From Tiliqua scincoides (taxonomy: Eukaryota; Chordata; Lepidosauria; Squamata; Scincidae), in the NCBI RefSeq assembly GCF_035046505.1, contig NC_089826.1:82966254-83030253 (forward strand): a stretch of 64,000 nucleotides of DNA. Reading direction: 5' to 3'. The notes under the pieces were generated by a model. That model worked only from the letters and a program-made list of their open reading frames with translations. It was not told the DNA's origin and ran no database searches. Within the stretch, counting starts at the first letter, position 1. Each line of letters begins with the position of its first letter. Made by a program: the position numbers and the translations under genes. This document shows positions 30,629-42,200 of the stretch, in pieces.

Positions 30629-31492
30629 CCAGGGGAAACTGTTGCAACTATGCTATAAAGATGTAGCCAATAAAGATGTAAATGTAGCCATATAAAGATG
30701 TAGATGAAACTGTTGAAACTATGCTATAAAGTTGTAGCCAATTCTGGTCTTAGTTGCTCACTTACATAGAGGAGTGGGCCTGTGTGCACATGAATAAAGC
30801 TTTGTCTGAAGTCCTCTGTTTCTCCTGTCTGTGTTGGCTCTTCCAGGGGTACCCTGTCCCTTTGGGAACACCTGCCTCCCTACTCACTACATGTCCCTGC
30901 TTTATAGGGAAGGGACTTAAACTTTTTGAAGCTTTTCTTCACTTTTTCCAGCTCTAGCAGAGCAGTGGCAGTCAGAGGCATCACCAGGATTTGTGACACC
31001 CAGAATAAATTACAGTATCATAAGCACAGCCTCAATGCAGTGGCATCACTAGGGTTGGGGCCACCCCCATTCACTTTATTTTAATAGAAAACAATACAGG
31101 TCGCTCAACAAATCAGTACCCAACAAAAAACCACTGGCCAACTTGATGACACTCACACAACTGAATTAGAGTTCTAGTATTAGCTCTGTCCATGGAAATG
31201 AGAGCTGACTACTAACACCTCATTCGTTCTAAGCAGCCTCTTATCACTGTCTTGCCCTGAAGTTCCAAAGGGCAGCCCTGCTTAGGCTGCTACCTCACAG
31301 GTTGTTGTGAAGATGCAAGAGGTAAGTAGGGCAGATGGGGGCAGGGCTGGACAGCAGTGCAGGTGGATCAGGTTCCACAAGGGGGGCAGGATTGTCAGTA
31401 GGTCCTCAGTCTCATACTTCAACTATGTATTTATTGGGGTCACAGCACAAAAAATGTTGAAGACCACTGCTTTAGATGTTAAAATAGCATGA
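30629..31492. other. Intergenic, no gene recognised
   Basis: 30655-30735 has a short tandem repeat of TATAAAGATGTAG-type units. The rest is unique-looking. Confidence 0.4.
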
Positions 31493-31910
31493 GACATAAG
31501 AACAGCCCACTGGATCAGGCCATAGGCCCATCTAGTCCAGCTTCCAGTATCTCACAGCGGCCCACCAAATGCTCCAGGGAGCACACCAGATAACAAGAGA
31601 CATGTATCCTGGTGCCCTCCCTTGCATCTGGCCTTCTGACATAGCCCATTTCTAAAATCAGGAGGTTGCACATACACATCATGGCTTGTAACCCGTAATG
31701 GATTTTTCCTCCAGAAACTTGTTCAATCCCCTTTTAAAGGCATCCAGGCCAGACACCATCAGCACATCCTGTGGCAAGGAGTTCCACAGACCAACCACAC
31801 GCTGAGTAAAGAAATATTTTTGTTTGTTCTGAATCTCCCAACACTCAATTTTAGTGGATGTCCCCTGGTTCTGGTGTTATGTGAGAGTGTAAAGAGCATC
31901 TCTTCTAGGA
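31493..31910 (-). mobile_element. CR1 LINE 3' fragment, minus strand
   Basis: Complement of the 52.7-53.06 kb region: ACATAAGAACAGCCCACTGG, CCATCTAGTCCAGCTTCC, GGATTTTTCCTCCAGAAACT, GGCAAGGAGTTCCACAGACC. Ends near the end of the ORF2 region. Confidence 0.88.
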
Positions 31911-33207
31911 ATGGGTAAACCTATTGCAAAACTGTTTCTCCTTCACAATCTCTTTATAACGAGGTGGCTCACAGAACAATATCATGATGGATGCTTACAA
32001 ATTCTGCTGAGAGATCCAAGAATCAATGGGGATACACTTCTGCTGTCCAGCTGCTTATGGAAGTTCTTGAGGGAGCCAGTCAGTTTCACAAAAGCAAGTT
32101 GGATGGAACTAAAAACGATCCAGATACTCACATTTCAGTTTTTCTCCAGAAGTGACATTTTAAGGCACTCTGCAGGCCTTAGAATGCCTTCTGATTATTA
32201 GAGAGGCCACGTGCAACCTCCAGACAGGGGATGCCTCCAGGCGGTGAGTTAGTGTGGGCCACTGGATTTGGGGGGGGGTTGCTGCTGCCCCCCCCCCCAG
32301 CCATGCCTCCCAGGAGCACTTGCACCCATGAAAACCCGTCCCCCCCCCCACATGACTAGAAGTGGGGTTTCCACAGAATGTACATTCCTTAAGGAGTTAA
32401 TTATATTTTTTTAAAGATAATTTTATAGAAACATTTCAATACTGCTTTTCAACCACTACAAAAAGTTGTTCACAATTTTATGTTGCATAAATAACGTTTC
32501 AACTTATGCATGTTTCAACTTAAGTACGGACCTCCAGAACCTAACCTGTACTTAAATTACCTGCCTTCATTAAATAAAACAATACCTCCCCCTCCCCCCA
32601 GCACTGTTTCATTACAGCACCCTTCATCTTTCCTTGACCTTTCTAGCTACTGTAGCCAATAAGGGCAACAGATTCTGGGTAGCGCAGGAACAATCAGCCT
32701 CAGTTTCCTGTCTCATATCTGACAGCATTGTTTCAAACAGTGCTTCATTTTCCATACATATATCTCCTTTGGTATTGGAGATGTGACCATAGTCATAAGA
32801 AACATTCTGAAATTTGCATGTAATTAAATACAGTTTTCTCCTTCTACGTTAACAACTCAATGAGCAGTATGTTTATGAAATGCTTTCTGGCAGATATGGT
32901 GCAATTTTATAATAAGGAAGTGACATTACTAGGTCTTATCTATGTGAGATAATAGATGTCCTAAGGGTATCCTATCCTGTCCACATTAGTCATCTATTTA
33001 AAGGTTATGGTTCATATCTGCACAACAATACTGGGTGCCACACCAGACAAGTAAAATGATCTTGTTAGATAACTGAATTACAAAAAACTATTTCACTTCA
33101 ATATTTTTAACATTGCTCATAGTTTATAAGTTGAGTGAGTGATGAATTTCAAATTTGGGTGTTCAGTGATGTACACTAGAATTTTAAGAATTCCAGTTTC
33201 ATATACA
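31911..33207. other. Intergenic, no gene recognised
   Basis: Contains G/C runs (32270-32300, 32340-32350). 32505-32580 (CAACTTAAGTACGGACCTCC) is a possible pogo-like terminus. Confidence 0.4.
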
Positions 33208-33215
33208 GTCTAAAC

Positions 33216-33620
33216 CAGCGGTGTCAAACTCATTTCATATGGAGGGCCACATAGCATTCATGATGCCTACTGAGGGCTGGAAGTGATGTCATTAAACAGG
33301 TCACAACCACTTGGATGGGAGACCGTCTGGAAATACTGGGTGCTGCAGGCTTATACCATAGTCTTTCGAGACTGAAGGTTGCCAACCAACCAAAAATAAA
33401 CACTTTTTTCTCACTTAGGAAGTCATTAGCTGCAAGTGACAGAAGAGAAAATATATGAATCTTGATCATATTTCAAGATATTGGAGAGTCCAATTCTCGT
33501 GTGGGCTGCCCTTTCAGCAGTAACACCTCAGTACTACTCAGTAGCTGAAAGCCTGAGGGCAGCATAAAAAGCTTCCACAGGGTCACATCTGGCCCCCGGG
33601 TCTTATGTTTGACACCCCTG
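33216..33620. mobile_element. hAT-like element (CAGYGGTGTCAAACTC family)
   Basis: Ends CAGCGGTGTCAAACTC and ATGTTTGACACCCCTG. A perfect 8-bp duplication GTCTAAAC lies at 33208-33215 and 33621-33628. GGAGGGCCACATAGC and TCTGGCCCCCGGGTC near the ends are typical of this family. It is interrupted by the 5S-derived insert at about 33300-33391. Confidence 0.88.
33300..33391 (+). mobile_element. 5S rRNA/LINE-tail chimera (5S-derived SINE, 5'-truncated)
   Basis: The left half, CTTGGATGGGAGACCGTCTG then GAAATACTGGGTGCTGCAGG and CTTA, matches the 3' end of vertebrate 5S rRNA with a few changes. It passes directly into TACCATAGTCTTTCGAGACT and GAAGGTTGCCAAC, the terminal ~36 bp of the LINE family at 29913. 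This is the layout of a 5S-derived SINE mobilised by that LINE. Confidence 0.8.
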
Positions 33621-34844
33621 GTCTAAACAGTCTCTATCCAGAAAAGCTGGGGTGAAAAGCTCACTCAGAATATTAGTATTGCAGAAATGAAAAGGTGCTC
33701 TTAGTAAATATTGAAAATATGAAACCACAATGTCACAAGAAATATATTCATATGCATTCATATACAGTATTGTATAGTATTCTGTTCTGCCCATCTTAGA
33801 AATGATTCTGCAGAGTTAGAAAAGCCATAAAGGAGATTTGCGAAAATGAGTACAGAAGCTGGTAGGAGCATTTTCCTTACACAGAATAGTTAAAACAAAA
33901 CATGGGGGAGATATTTAGAGAGAGAAAGTAAAGGAAGAAATGATATAATTTTTATGAAATTATGCAGTGTAGGAGTCAATATAATAAATTGTTCTCCCTC
34001 AATTTTATCAAATGAAAGGATTCAGCAATAGACTCAGGACTAACAAAAAGTAGTACTTGTATACAGACAATAAATTTATTCTTGAAATCTGTAGGATCTA
34101 AAACAAATACAAATTAAGACTCATTATTCAAAAGAGTTCCAAGAACTCATGTGGATGGCAAAAAATAAACTCACTATAGCAAATCAATTTAAAAAACAAA
34201 GTCTCTTTGTTCTGTTGATTGCTGAATAGCCTTGCTGACCTTCTGAAATGCACACAGTCAATCAGTCTTTTTCCAGGCTCTTAGGCTGCACTAGGAGGCA
34301 CCAATCCCTCCCTTCACCAGGAGCCCCAGCAAGGGGGAAAGAATGGAGAAGGTGATAATCACTGCCATTTAGCCTTCTTTCACATGCTCAGGGGGAAGGG
34401 AGGAGTGAAGCCTGCAGAGAGAATGATTGATGGATTGTCAGCTCTCCGGCATTATTAAAGGACTGTTTTCCTTTAATTTAAAGGGCCCTTCTCATCAGCT
34501 TTGAGATAGAAAAATCTGTGGATACTTAGGTTATACCTGTAGTCACTTGTATGACTGTCTCTCTGCAACAGTAAAAAGCAGTTTTTTAAACTTTTAAAGG
34601 GGTGCATTTTTTCCCTTCTCCAGGGATCAGCACATTCCTTCTCATTTGCAGGGGCCATTCATGTTGAGTCAAATCTGTGTATAAAAAATCCTTGTGTAAC
34701 AGCCATTTTCAAACTTTTTGAGCCCACAGCACACTGTCAAGACACTAAAATTGTCAAGGCACACTCCCAGTTCACTTACATTAAAGTACTATATTACAAT
34801 TAATTTTTAATTAATATAATACAATTGAATCATTACATGACAAA

Positions 34845-34934
34845 GGGCACAATCCTAACCAGGTCTACTCAGAAGTAAGTCCTATTTTGTTCAATGGGGC
34901 TTACTCTCAGGAAAGTGTGGTTAGGATTGCAGCC
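34845..34934. mobile_element. CAATCCTA-family short element, class B
   Basis: GGGCACAATCCTAACC to GGTTAGGATTGCAGCC, with CTACTCAGAAGTAAGTCCTA inside. A reversed partial copy follows at 34954-35000. Confidence 0.85.
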
Positions 34935-35170
34935 AAAGTCTTGGGGGGATGTGCCTGTGGGACTTACTTCTGAGTAGACATGCCTAGGATTGGGCTTTTG
35001 GTTGCACTCTTTTTTCTCAAATACATGAGCAGGCAATTAGTACTTCTTTCTCCTCCTCTCCCCCACCCACCCCCTCCCAGAGGGACATTCCCCCCATCTC
35101 ATAATTGCAGTTAGCACCTCTCCTACTATCCCTCCCCTCACTGGTCCACACCTTCCAAAGGTCCAGAATC

Positions 35171-35171
<1 letters not shown>

Positions 35172-35213
<42 letters not shown>
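35172..35213. repeat. (TG)n microsatellite
   Basis: About 21 uninterrupted TG units. Confidence 0.98.
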
Positions 35214-35217
<4 letters not shown>

Positions 35218-35272
35218 GCTCACATTGCCTGCTCCTGTATTTCAGGAAAAAAGTGTGACTAGTAGACACTTT

Positions 35273-35449
35273 GCCCAATCCTAGGCATGTCTACTCAGAA
35301 GTAAGTCCCATTAGTCAATGGGGCTTGCTCCCAGGAAAGTGGGGCTAGGAGAGGAACTTGAGAGCCCAGCCCAGGCATGTCTACTCAGAAATAAGTCCCA
35401 TTATAGTCAATGGGGCTTACACCCAGGACAGTGTGGATAGGATTGTGGC
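35273..35449. repeat. Two adjacent class B copies
   Basis: Copies at about 35273-35351 and 35363-35449, same orientation. Each has GGCATGTCTACTCAGAA and CAATGGGGCTT. The second ends GATAGGATTGTGGCCC. Confidence 0.85.
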
Positions 35450-35691
35450 CCAATGCCCCTCCTCTGAAAGGCAAGGTAGGGAGGGTTGCTTTGGGGAGCT
35501 GCAAGCAACTGTGGCAAGGAAAAGGGACTTTCCTGGACCCTCAGCCAGCCCATTCTTAAGCTGGTGGCCTCAGCAGACTCGCTGGCTTCCTACCTGCTTG
35601 CCTGCCAGGCTTCCTCCTTCTCACTCCACCCAGACCTCCTCCAGGCTTTTCTGGTTGCCCAATGAGCAGGCAGGGCAGACAAGGGACTTGA

Positions 35692-35774
35692 TGCCCAATC
35701 CTAGGCATGTCTACTCAGAAGTAAGCCCCATAATGGGGCTTACTCCTAGGTAAAGGAGGATCGGGTTGCAGCCT
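35692..35774. mobile_element. CAATCCTA-family short element, class B
   Basis: GCCCAATCCTAGGCATGTCT, CAGAAGTAAGCCCCATAATG, and end GGATCGGGTTGCAGCC. A small internal deletion is visible. Confidence 0.8.
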
Positions 35775-35876
35775 TCCTCTTGCTCACAGCAGATGCAAAG
35801 CAGCCGCTTCTCCCGCCCACAGCACACCTGAGGCTGCCTCAGCAGCACACAGCAGTTGAAAACCGCTGGTATATAA

Positions 35877-36937
35877 CAAGGCTGAACCTGTATAGATTTA
35901 ACTCAGATGAGCACAGAGGGAGGAAACCACGTTGAATCAGGTGGAAGGAAACATTAAAATAAACATGTATGTTATTTAACAATATAATTTATTACTGCAT
36001 CAGTTAAATATCACTTTAGTCCAAAGGACTCTGATACACATTTTGTATTTCCAGGGCAGGGAGATGCCTTTCCATTCGCTTCAGCTGAAGAAAAGCTTCA
36101 TGCATGTTCCCACTGTTTTCTTCAGCACCAAGTGCATTCAAACAAGGCGGTTGCTCATTCAGTGATCCAAATGTACAGCTGAGTTCCTGCAGGTGCCACA
36201 GAACTCAGAGTAGCACCAGAGCTCATGAATCAAGCTTATCATTCAAGAAGCAGAATTTTACATTCTTACATATTAAAAATATCATGCATTACTGAAGGCA
36301 GATTGATATTTGTACGCATTCAAGCAGAAAGGTATTGTAATTTTTGTTCTGCATGCTAAGGAAAAGGAGGCAAGACTAGTACATTTTATTGGGGCAAAGA
36401 CCTGCTTTATTCATACCAATAATGACTGAAACTGACCCTGAATTTACAGCCAAGGTTCAGTTCCATCCTCCTAACCACCTGACAGCCTGCATGAAATTCA
36501 AAACCTTTAATAGTCCGATCAGCAATAGTCTGTCTTTACTACTTTGGAATCAACATGACAACCAGTACTACATGATTGTATTAACTAGTCTCATATATTG
36601 TTTCAACTTGACATATTGGTTGTCTTTGGAAAATATCCAGCCATCTTTCCTTCCCAAAAGCAATAATCTGAATTAACAAGCAACAGATTCATCATCGTAA
36701 GGACCATTACCCTTTTTCATTAAGCAGGTCAGACTGTGAAAGTGGCTCCAGAATTTATCTGACAAAATGATTACTTGAGCCCTTTATCTTCAATAGCTAT
36801 AATCAGGATTTTAAGCCTGAATACAAAGCAGACATGATGACAATTGTAAGAAAAATAGTTCAATCCTTTCTTAGGTTGAGAATTTTATAGGTAAAAAAGG
36901 ATTTAAATAGATACCAATGTCTCCCAAACAAATTAAC
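35877..36937. other. Intergenic, no gene recognised
   Basis: AT-rich unique-looking sequence. No coding evidence and no repeat assigned. Confidence 0.4.
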
Positions 36938-36940
36938 TTA

Positions 36941-37105
36941 GGGCCCAATCCTATCCAACTTTCCAGCATCAATGCAACATGCCAATGGGGCGTGTGCTGC
37001 ATTCTGCAGTGGGTGGGGGGTAGTCATGCAGTCTTCTTCAAGGTAAGGGAACAAACATTTCCTTTCCTCCGGGTTGCATCGACACTGGAAAGTTGCACTG
37101 GGCCC
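36941..37105. mobile_element. CAATCCTA-ended element, class A
   Basis: GGGCCCAATCCTATCC on the left; the right end is damaged (GGAAAGTTGCACTGGGCCC). Perfect TTA flanks (36938-36940, 37106-37108). Confidence 0.88.
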
Positions 37106-37197
37106 TTACAAATCTTGTTGATTTCAGTGCAGACTCATCTATGTGAAATAATTCTTAGTTTATACGGAATTAGATACGACTGTCTACAAATGACTAT

Positions 37198-37370
37198 GGA
37201 CCCATTCCTATTCAACTTTCCAGCATCGGTGCAGCCGCAATGCAGCCCCAAGGTAAGGGAGCAAATGTTCCCCTACCTTGAGGACCCCTCTGTGACTGCC
37301 TCCCCACCACAGGATGCAATGCATGCCGCATTGGCATGGTGGCACTGGAAAACTGGATAGGATTGGGCCC
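37198..37370. mobile_element. CAATCCTA-ended element, class A
   Basis: GGACCCATTCCTATTC to GGATAGGATTGGGCCC, opposite orientation inside to the 36941 copy (CAAGGTAAGGGAGCAAATGT). Confidence 0.82.
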
Positions 37371-38282
37371 TGTATCTGTAATACCTGAACTGGAAAAATT
37401 TTTTTTACAATATCTTAACTATAATATATTCTAATAGTAAGCTAAGGTGGTTGAGTATCTTTCAGATTGCAGGTACAATTACTGCCCCCTCCCAAAATAA
37501 GGAAGTGATTGTAAACTGTAACTTCAGGGACTTCTTAGGCTGAATTGGAATGTCCCATATCTTGAAAATATGGTCAAGGTTTGCATATTTTCTCTTCTGT
37601 CTTTTGCAGTTATTAAGTTCCTAAGTGAGAAAAAGTGCTTATTTCTGGTCATCACCTGCATAATGACATCACTCTGCCCTTAGCAGGTGTCATGAATACA
37701 ATTTGGCCTGATGTATGAAACAAGTTTGACACTCTGGGTTAGAGTTTAGTCCTCATTCAAATGGTTAGATTGTTGCCCTGAGACTTTGGTACCCCCAACA
37801 GACTTGCACATTCTGTCCTGTTTACTTCTGACCTTTTTATCCCGCAGCAAAATAGAGACAGTTAAAGATGGATAGTTTTTTCCTATAAACACCATATACT
37901 CCTGTTTTCTCTTGCTTACTCAAAAGTAAAACATTTTATTCAAAGGTTTACTGGGAAACCTATTTGAGGTTACTCAGTAAAAACCTATTTATAGGTTTTT
38001 TTTAGTTTTGCATTAAACAGATCAGAGGCATACAATTTTTTAAATATATAAAAACAGAACAAACCAAATGCAACAGCAGAAAAGTTATTAGCAATAAGAT
38101 AAACAAATCAAAATTTTAAAATGTAAAATCATTTCTTGGCAATCAAAAATAGTACAATATCAACCTGACGAGGTTGCCCCAGATCTGCTTAAAAGAATAG
38201 CATGCACAAAAGATGGCACTTTTAAAGTTATACTAAATCAAGACTGTCCACTATCTATACACTGACCAATAAGGCACATATT
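37371..38282. other. Intergenic, no gene recognised
   Basis: AT-rich sequence. 37970-38000 has AAACCTATTTATAGGTTTTT, a short palindrome. No gene evidence. Confidence 0.4.
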
Positions 38283-38395
38283 AACAATATTTATATACTG
38301 CTTTCCACAAAAAAAGTTCACAAAGCAGTTGACAAACAAAATCAAATAATTCAATGTGTCCCTGTCCCAAAGGGCTCACAATATTACAACAACTG
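38283..38395 (-). mobile_element. SINE, third type, minus strand, partial
   Basis: ATTTATATACTGCTTTCCAC, TTCACAAAGCAGTTGACAAA and CCCTGTCCCAAAGGGCTCAC match the 28690 copy. Confidence 0.7.
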
Positions 38396-38863
38396 TGCAG
38401 AAGCTAAGCAGGTCTAACATTCCCTCCAGTGGGTCTGCACTTGTGTAGACTCTTCAGCAGCTGCATGGCATCACGACTTGTCGGTGTCATCACTGAGCTT
38501 CTGGACTTCTCCACGGTGTACATATCTTGGCTGGGAGGTGCATGGCCATCCACCATGCAATGTCTTTATCTGGTTAGTGTTTAGATGAGAGATTCCTTTG
38601 GAACCCCATAAGCCTCAGGTTCCACAGAAAAGGCAGGATAGAAGTGCAATAAAAAACAATTAAGCAGCCCTACATGCTGACTTTAGTTGCCACCAGATCC
38701 AAATTGTACAAGAATATGCATACAGTTAAGACTTCTATATGTATTGACTAAACTGTATGAACACAAGGTTTACTAAAATAAAGGTTAATTGTTCAAATGC
38801 AACACTTTGTTTTCTTTTTGCATGAAGTAGTTTATCAACTAATTCTACTAATGCTAAATTAGT

Positions 38864-38869
38864 TTTATT
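38864..38869 (-). promoter_or_regulatory. Candidate TMEM128 polyadenylation signal
   Basis: AATAAA on the minus strand about 300 nt after the TMEM128 stop. A run of overlapping AATAAA motifs (39131-39142) also lies only about 30 nt after the stop, which is unusually close. Which one is used cannot be told. Confidence 0.3.
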
Positions 38870-39168
38870 CATTAAGCATAGTTCATAACTCCATTCCTCA
38901 AAATTTGGCAGAAGGTTCCTGAATTCAAAGCATTCTTTCAGTCCAATGTTTGTGCTCAACATTCGGAAGTGTTGCTGTGCTCCAAGCCTACTGACTGTAG
39001 ACTTTTGGTTGATATTGATGTCTTGTTGATCGTCAACTGGAATTCTCCTCTTTCGTTCAATCACAGTTATTCTCTTGAATATTTACCAGGAGTGCAACAC
39101 ATATTAAACAAATACATCATTCAAAACAGGTTTATTTATTTATTTTTCAAATGTCTTACCATAAAGGA

Positions 39169-39268
39169 TTAACCCAGGAGTGACACAAGCATCACGATGC
39201 CCATGAACTGGGTGAACAGCACCAAAGGTGTGAAAAAAGACCATGCAGGCCATAAAGAGATGTTAAAA
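39169..39268 (-). CDS. TMEM128: TMEM128 coding exon 4 (terminal)
   Basis: Encodes [20 protein letters not shown], then [12 protein letters not shown] and TAA (39171-39169). The acceptor is TTTTTTCCAG before 39268. Only 33 codons, so it was found by protein matching. Confidence 0.95.
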
Positions 39269-42200
39269 CTGGAAAAAAGAAAAGAAAATTTATTGTCAGT
39301 ACTTGCAGAGGTATACGTAGCATATTATTACACACACAGCATATTACTGAAGGGTCACTACAGGGAAAATTAACATATTCATCCAGTTCTCACTGGAAAC
39401 AATCTTGCAAGCATACCTCTCATTTCTTATGAATACTTTTTTCTCATATGAATGGCAGAGAAATCATCTTAGTTTCATATGCGCTGTGAATATGACTGAG
39501 CTGCAAATCAAGACTTCCTGGGTTTTCTTCTGTGATGAACTTATGAGGTAGCTCTAGGTAAGTCACTCCTCTCTCACCCTCAGCGGCAATATAAAGATAC
39601 TAAAATTTACTTACACCAAACTAATACATGGGGAGAAAGCACTTTAAACACTCCAAAGCACTGTACAAGTGCTTACTACTTTCATTAGAACGATTTTGTC
39701 CCAATCAGGTGGAGCAAAGAAGCAGAACCTGCAGTTCTCGATTCAGGCTAACAGACTGGTCTTCCCAACAGATCCTTTTCTCTGGTTTTCATTATCTTAA
39801 CTACAGCATCCTGGTTTAGTGGGCATCTACACTGTTCACTCTTTGAAAAGGCTAGGAAGGAAATTTCTCCACATCTTGTGTTGTGTTGGATTTTTCACCT
39901 TATAGTAAGGAGAGCAGCGGAGGGGCAGTTTTCTGTGGCACATACTGGTTTAACTGCTGTCACAACTGGTGTTTCCTAACCATTAGACACTGGGCATTAG
40001 AGAAAAGCACGCTTTGGGGGAAACTTCTTTAAGAAGTGCTGGGGAGTGGAGAGTGGATCCTGAAATAATAATGTTTCAAAAGAAAAACCACATGTCTGTG
40101 GATTATTTGGGGACTATGGTTGCAGCTAGTTTTATTCCTTTCTGCATCACTTCTTCCCTGAAAGGGCAACTAGCATCACTTATTTTTGTTAAGCACATGT
40201 TATATTTAACTTGGATATTTTTCTCTTTAAAAACTGTTCAATATCATACATTTGATATTGATATTAGCTATCATACATTAGATGTCATGCACTTCTAAAA
40301 GAAAAACTACCTTGATTAAAAATACATCAGAGAACACAAGAATTTTTTTTGTATTGGCAACCTTCAGTCTCGAAAGACTAAGGTATCGCGCTCTGAAAGG
40401 TGGTTCTGGCACAGTGTCTAGTGTGGCTGAAAAGGCCAATCCGGGAGTGACAATCCCTTCCACACCGGGAGCAAGTGCAGTCTGTCCCTGGTCTGTCTCC
40501 CTGGCTATGGGCCTTCCTTCTTTGCCTCTTAGCCTCAGTCTGTTGGCCAAGTGTCTCTTCAAACTAGGAAAGGCCATGCTGCACATCCTGCCTCCCAGCG
40601 GGCTGCTCAGAGGCCAGGGTTTCCCACTTGTTGAGGTCCATCCCTAAGGCCTTCAGATCCCTCTTGCAGATGTCCTTGTATTGCAGCTGTGGTCTACCTG
40701 TAGGGCGCTTTCCTTGCACGAGTTCACCACAGAGGAGATCCTTTGGGATCCGGCCATCATCCATTCTTACGACATGACCGAGCCAACGCAAGAATAGTCC
40801 TGCTGGATCAGGCCAAGGCCATCTAATCCAACTTCTGGTATCTCACAGTGGCCCACCAGATGCTTCTAGAGGCATGAAGACACCTGTGTCACCTTGCCAC
40901 TCCCATGCACCTGGATTGCATCTTGCATTCAAGTAACAGTACATTAAACCTGAATCACTAGCTGTCTAGTGCACGTACTGAATAAAAGTCTTCTTTTCTA
41001 TGTAAATAAAGAGTTCTAGAAAATACCTCTTTGATGTCAACCATTACAAACATGGTACAAAAGGTCAAACCATATTGTTGTTATGGGCATGACAGAGGAG
41101 AGAAGAAACTGGCAAGGTCTCACAGGAACTGGCATCCAACCCAGAACAGCATCCATGCATCTACCCTTTATATTACTGGGAGATCATTCTCCCATGGCCA
41201 CATGGATGGTCTTATATACGCCTACCATTGTAACTATCTGAGCTCTGCAATTTGCTCAGATCAAATTGCTTGAATTATAGATGTTTTGTTCTCTATGCAC
41301 AAGGACATTTCTTGAGCTTATCAAAATAAACTACTCTGTCCTTTATGACTGGAAAGTTCTGGGACACATGGATGTCTCTAAACAGACACACATTTACAAT
41401 GAGCAAAGTTTTTGATTCCTAGGTATTGCATGCTAAAATACAATACATGCATATAAACTTTACCTCATTAGATAGTGCAAATAGTCTGTAAATTAAAAAT
41501 ATCTTATTAAGCAATTTACAGAAAAGAACAGGAGAGCCCTATAGAATCTTAAAAGACTAAAATTTATTTCAGTGTACATTTTGGGGCAGTAGCATTCACT
41601 TCATCAGATGCAGGATCTGATGAACTGCACACAAATTGCAAGCATTGATTTAATTTAGAAAACATGAAGTACCAATGGGAAGCTGGATTTAAAACTGGCC
41701 CTATCATTAGTGATTCGAATCAATCTAACTTGCTTTTAAGTGGCATCACCAGGCAGCTTTATCAAACCCAACTGCTGCCCATTCTGCCCTCCCGGCGATA
41801 TTTTGTTACAGATGAGCTTTTTTTTAAAAAAAAGAAAAGCTGTGGGTTTATTACTCCAGGGTTCAGTTCTATGCAATTGCAGTTCAGGTGTTTCTTGCTA
41901 TAATTTGTTTAAACTGAAGATGAGTCGTTCAGGAAAAAGGAAAGGTAATGGCCATGCCGACGAGGTTCAGGGGTTTCTATTATTATAGTGTCCCCCATAT
42001 TCATGGTTTCTGTATCCACAGGGGTCCACGGAATGGATCGCCTGCGGATACTGGGGCACACATCTGTACTATCCATGTCATCAGGAGGACTGGAAAAGGG
42101 TTGCAATGGCCATACCTCTAATTCTCATTGCTGCCTGTCAATACAAGTGGGGAGGACCCTAGAGCCCAACAGCTACACCTGTCTGGTAGGGAAAGCCCTC

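Larger units (their letters stand above)
34700..35868. mobile_element. hAT-like element expanded by nested short elements
   Basis: Ends CAGCCATTTTCAAAC and GTTGAAAACCGCTG, with GCACACTG/CAGCACAC inside, the same family as 22875. The flanks TTGTGTAA and GTATATAA look like an aged 8-bp duplication (5 of 8 match). Inside are class B copies and a (TG)n run. Confidence 0.6.

Noticed and set aside
33300-33352. A 5S rRNA gene
   Set aside because: Only the 3' half of 5S is present and it is fused to a LINE tail.
34845-35774. A CRISPR-like array from repeated class B units
   Set aside because: Units are ~88-bp palindromic elements with irregular spacing in vertebrate DNA, not short repeats with uniform spacers.
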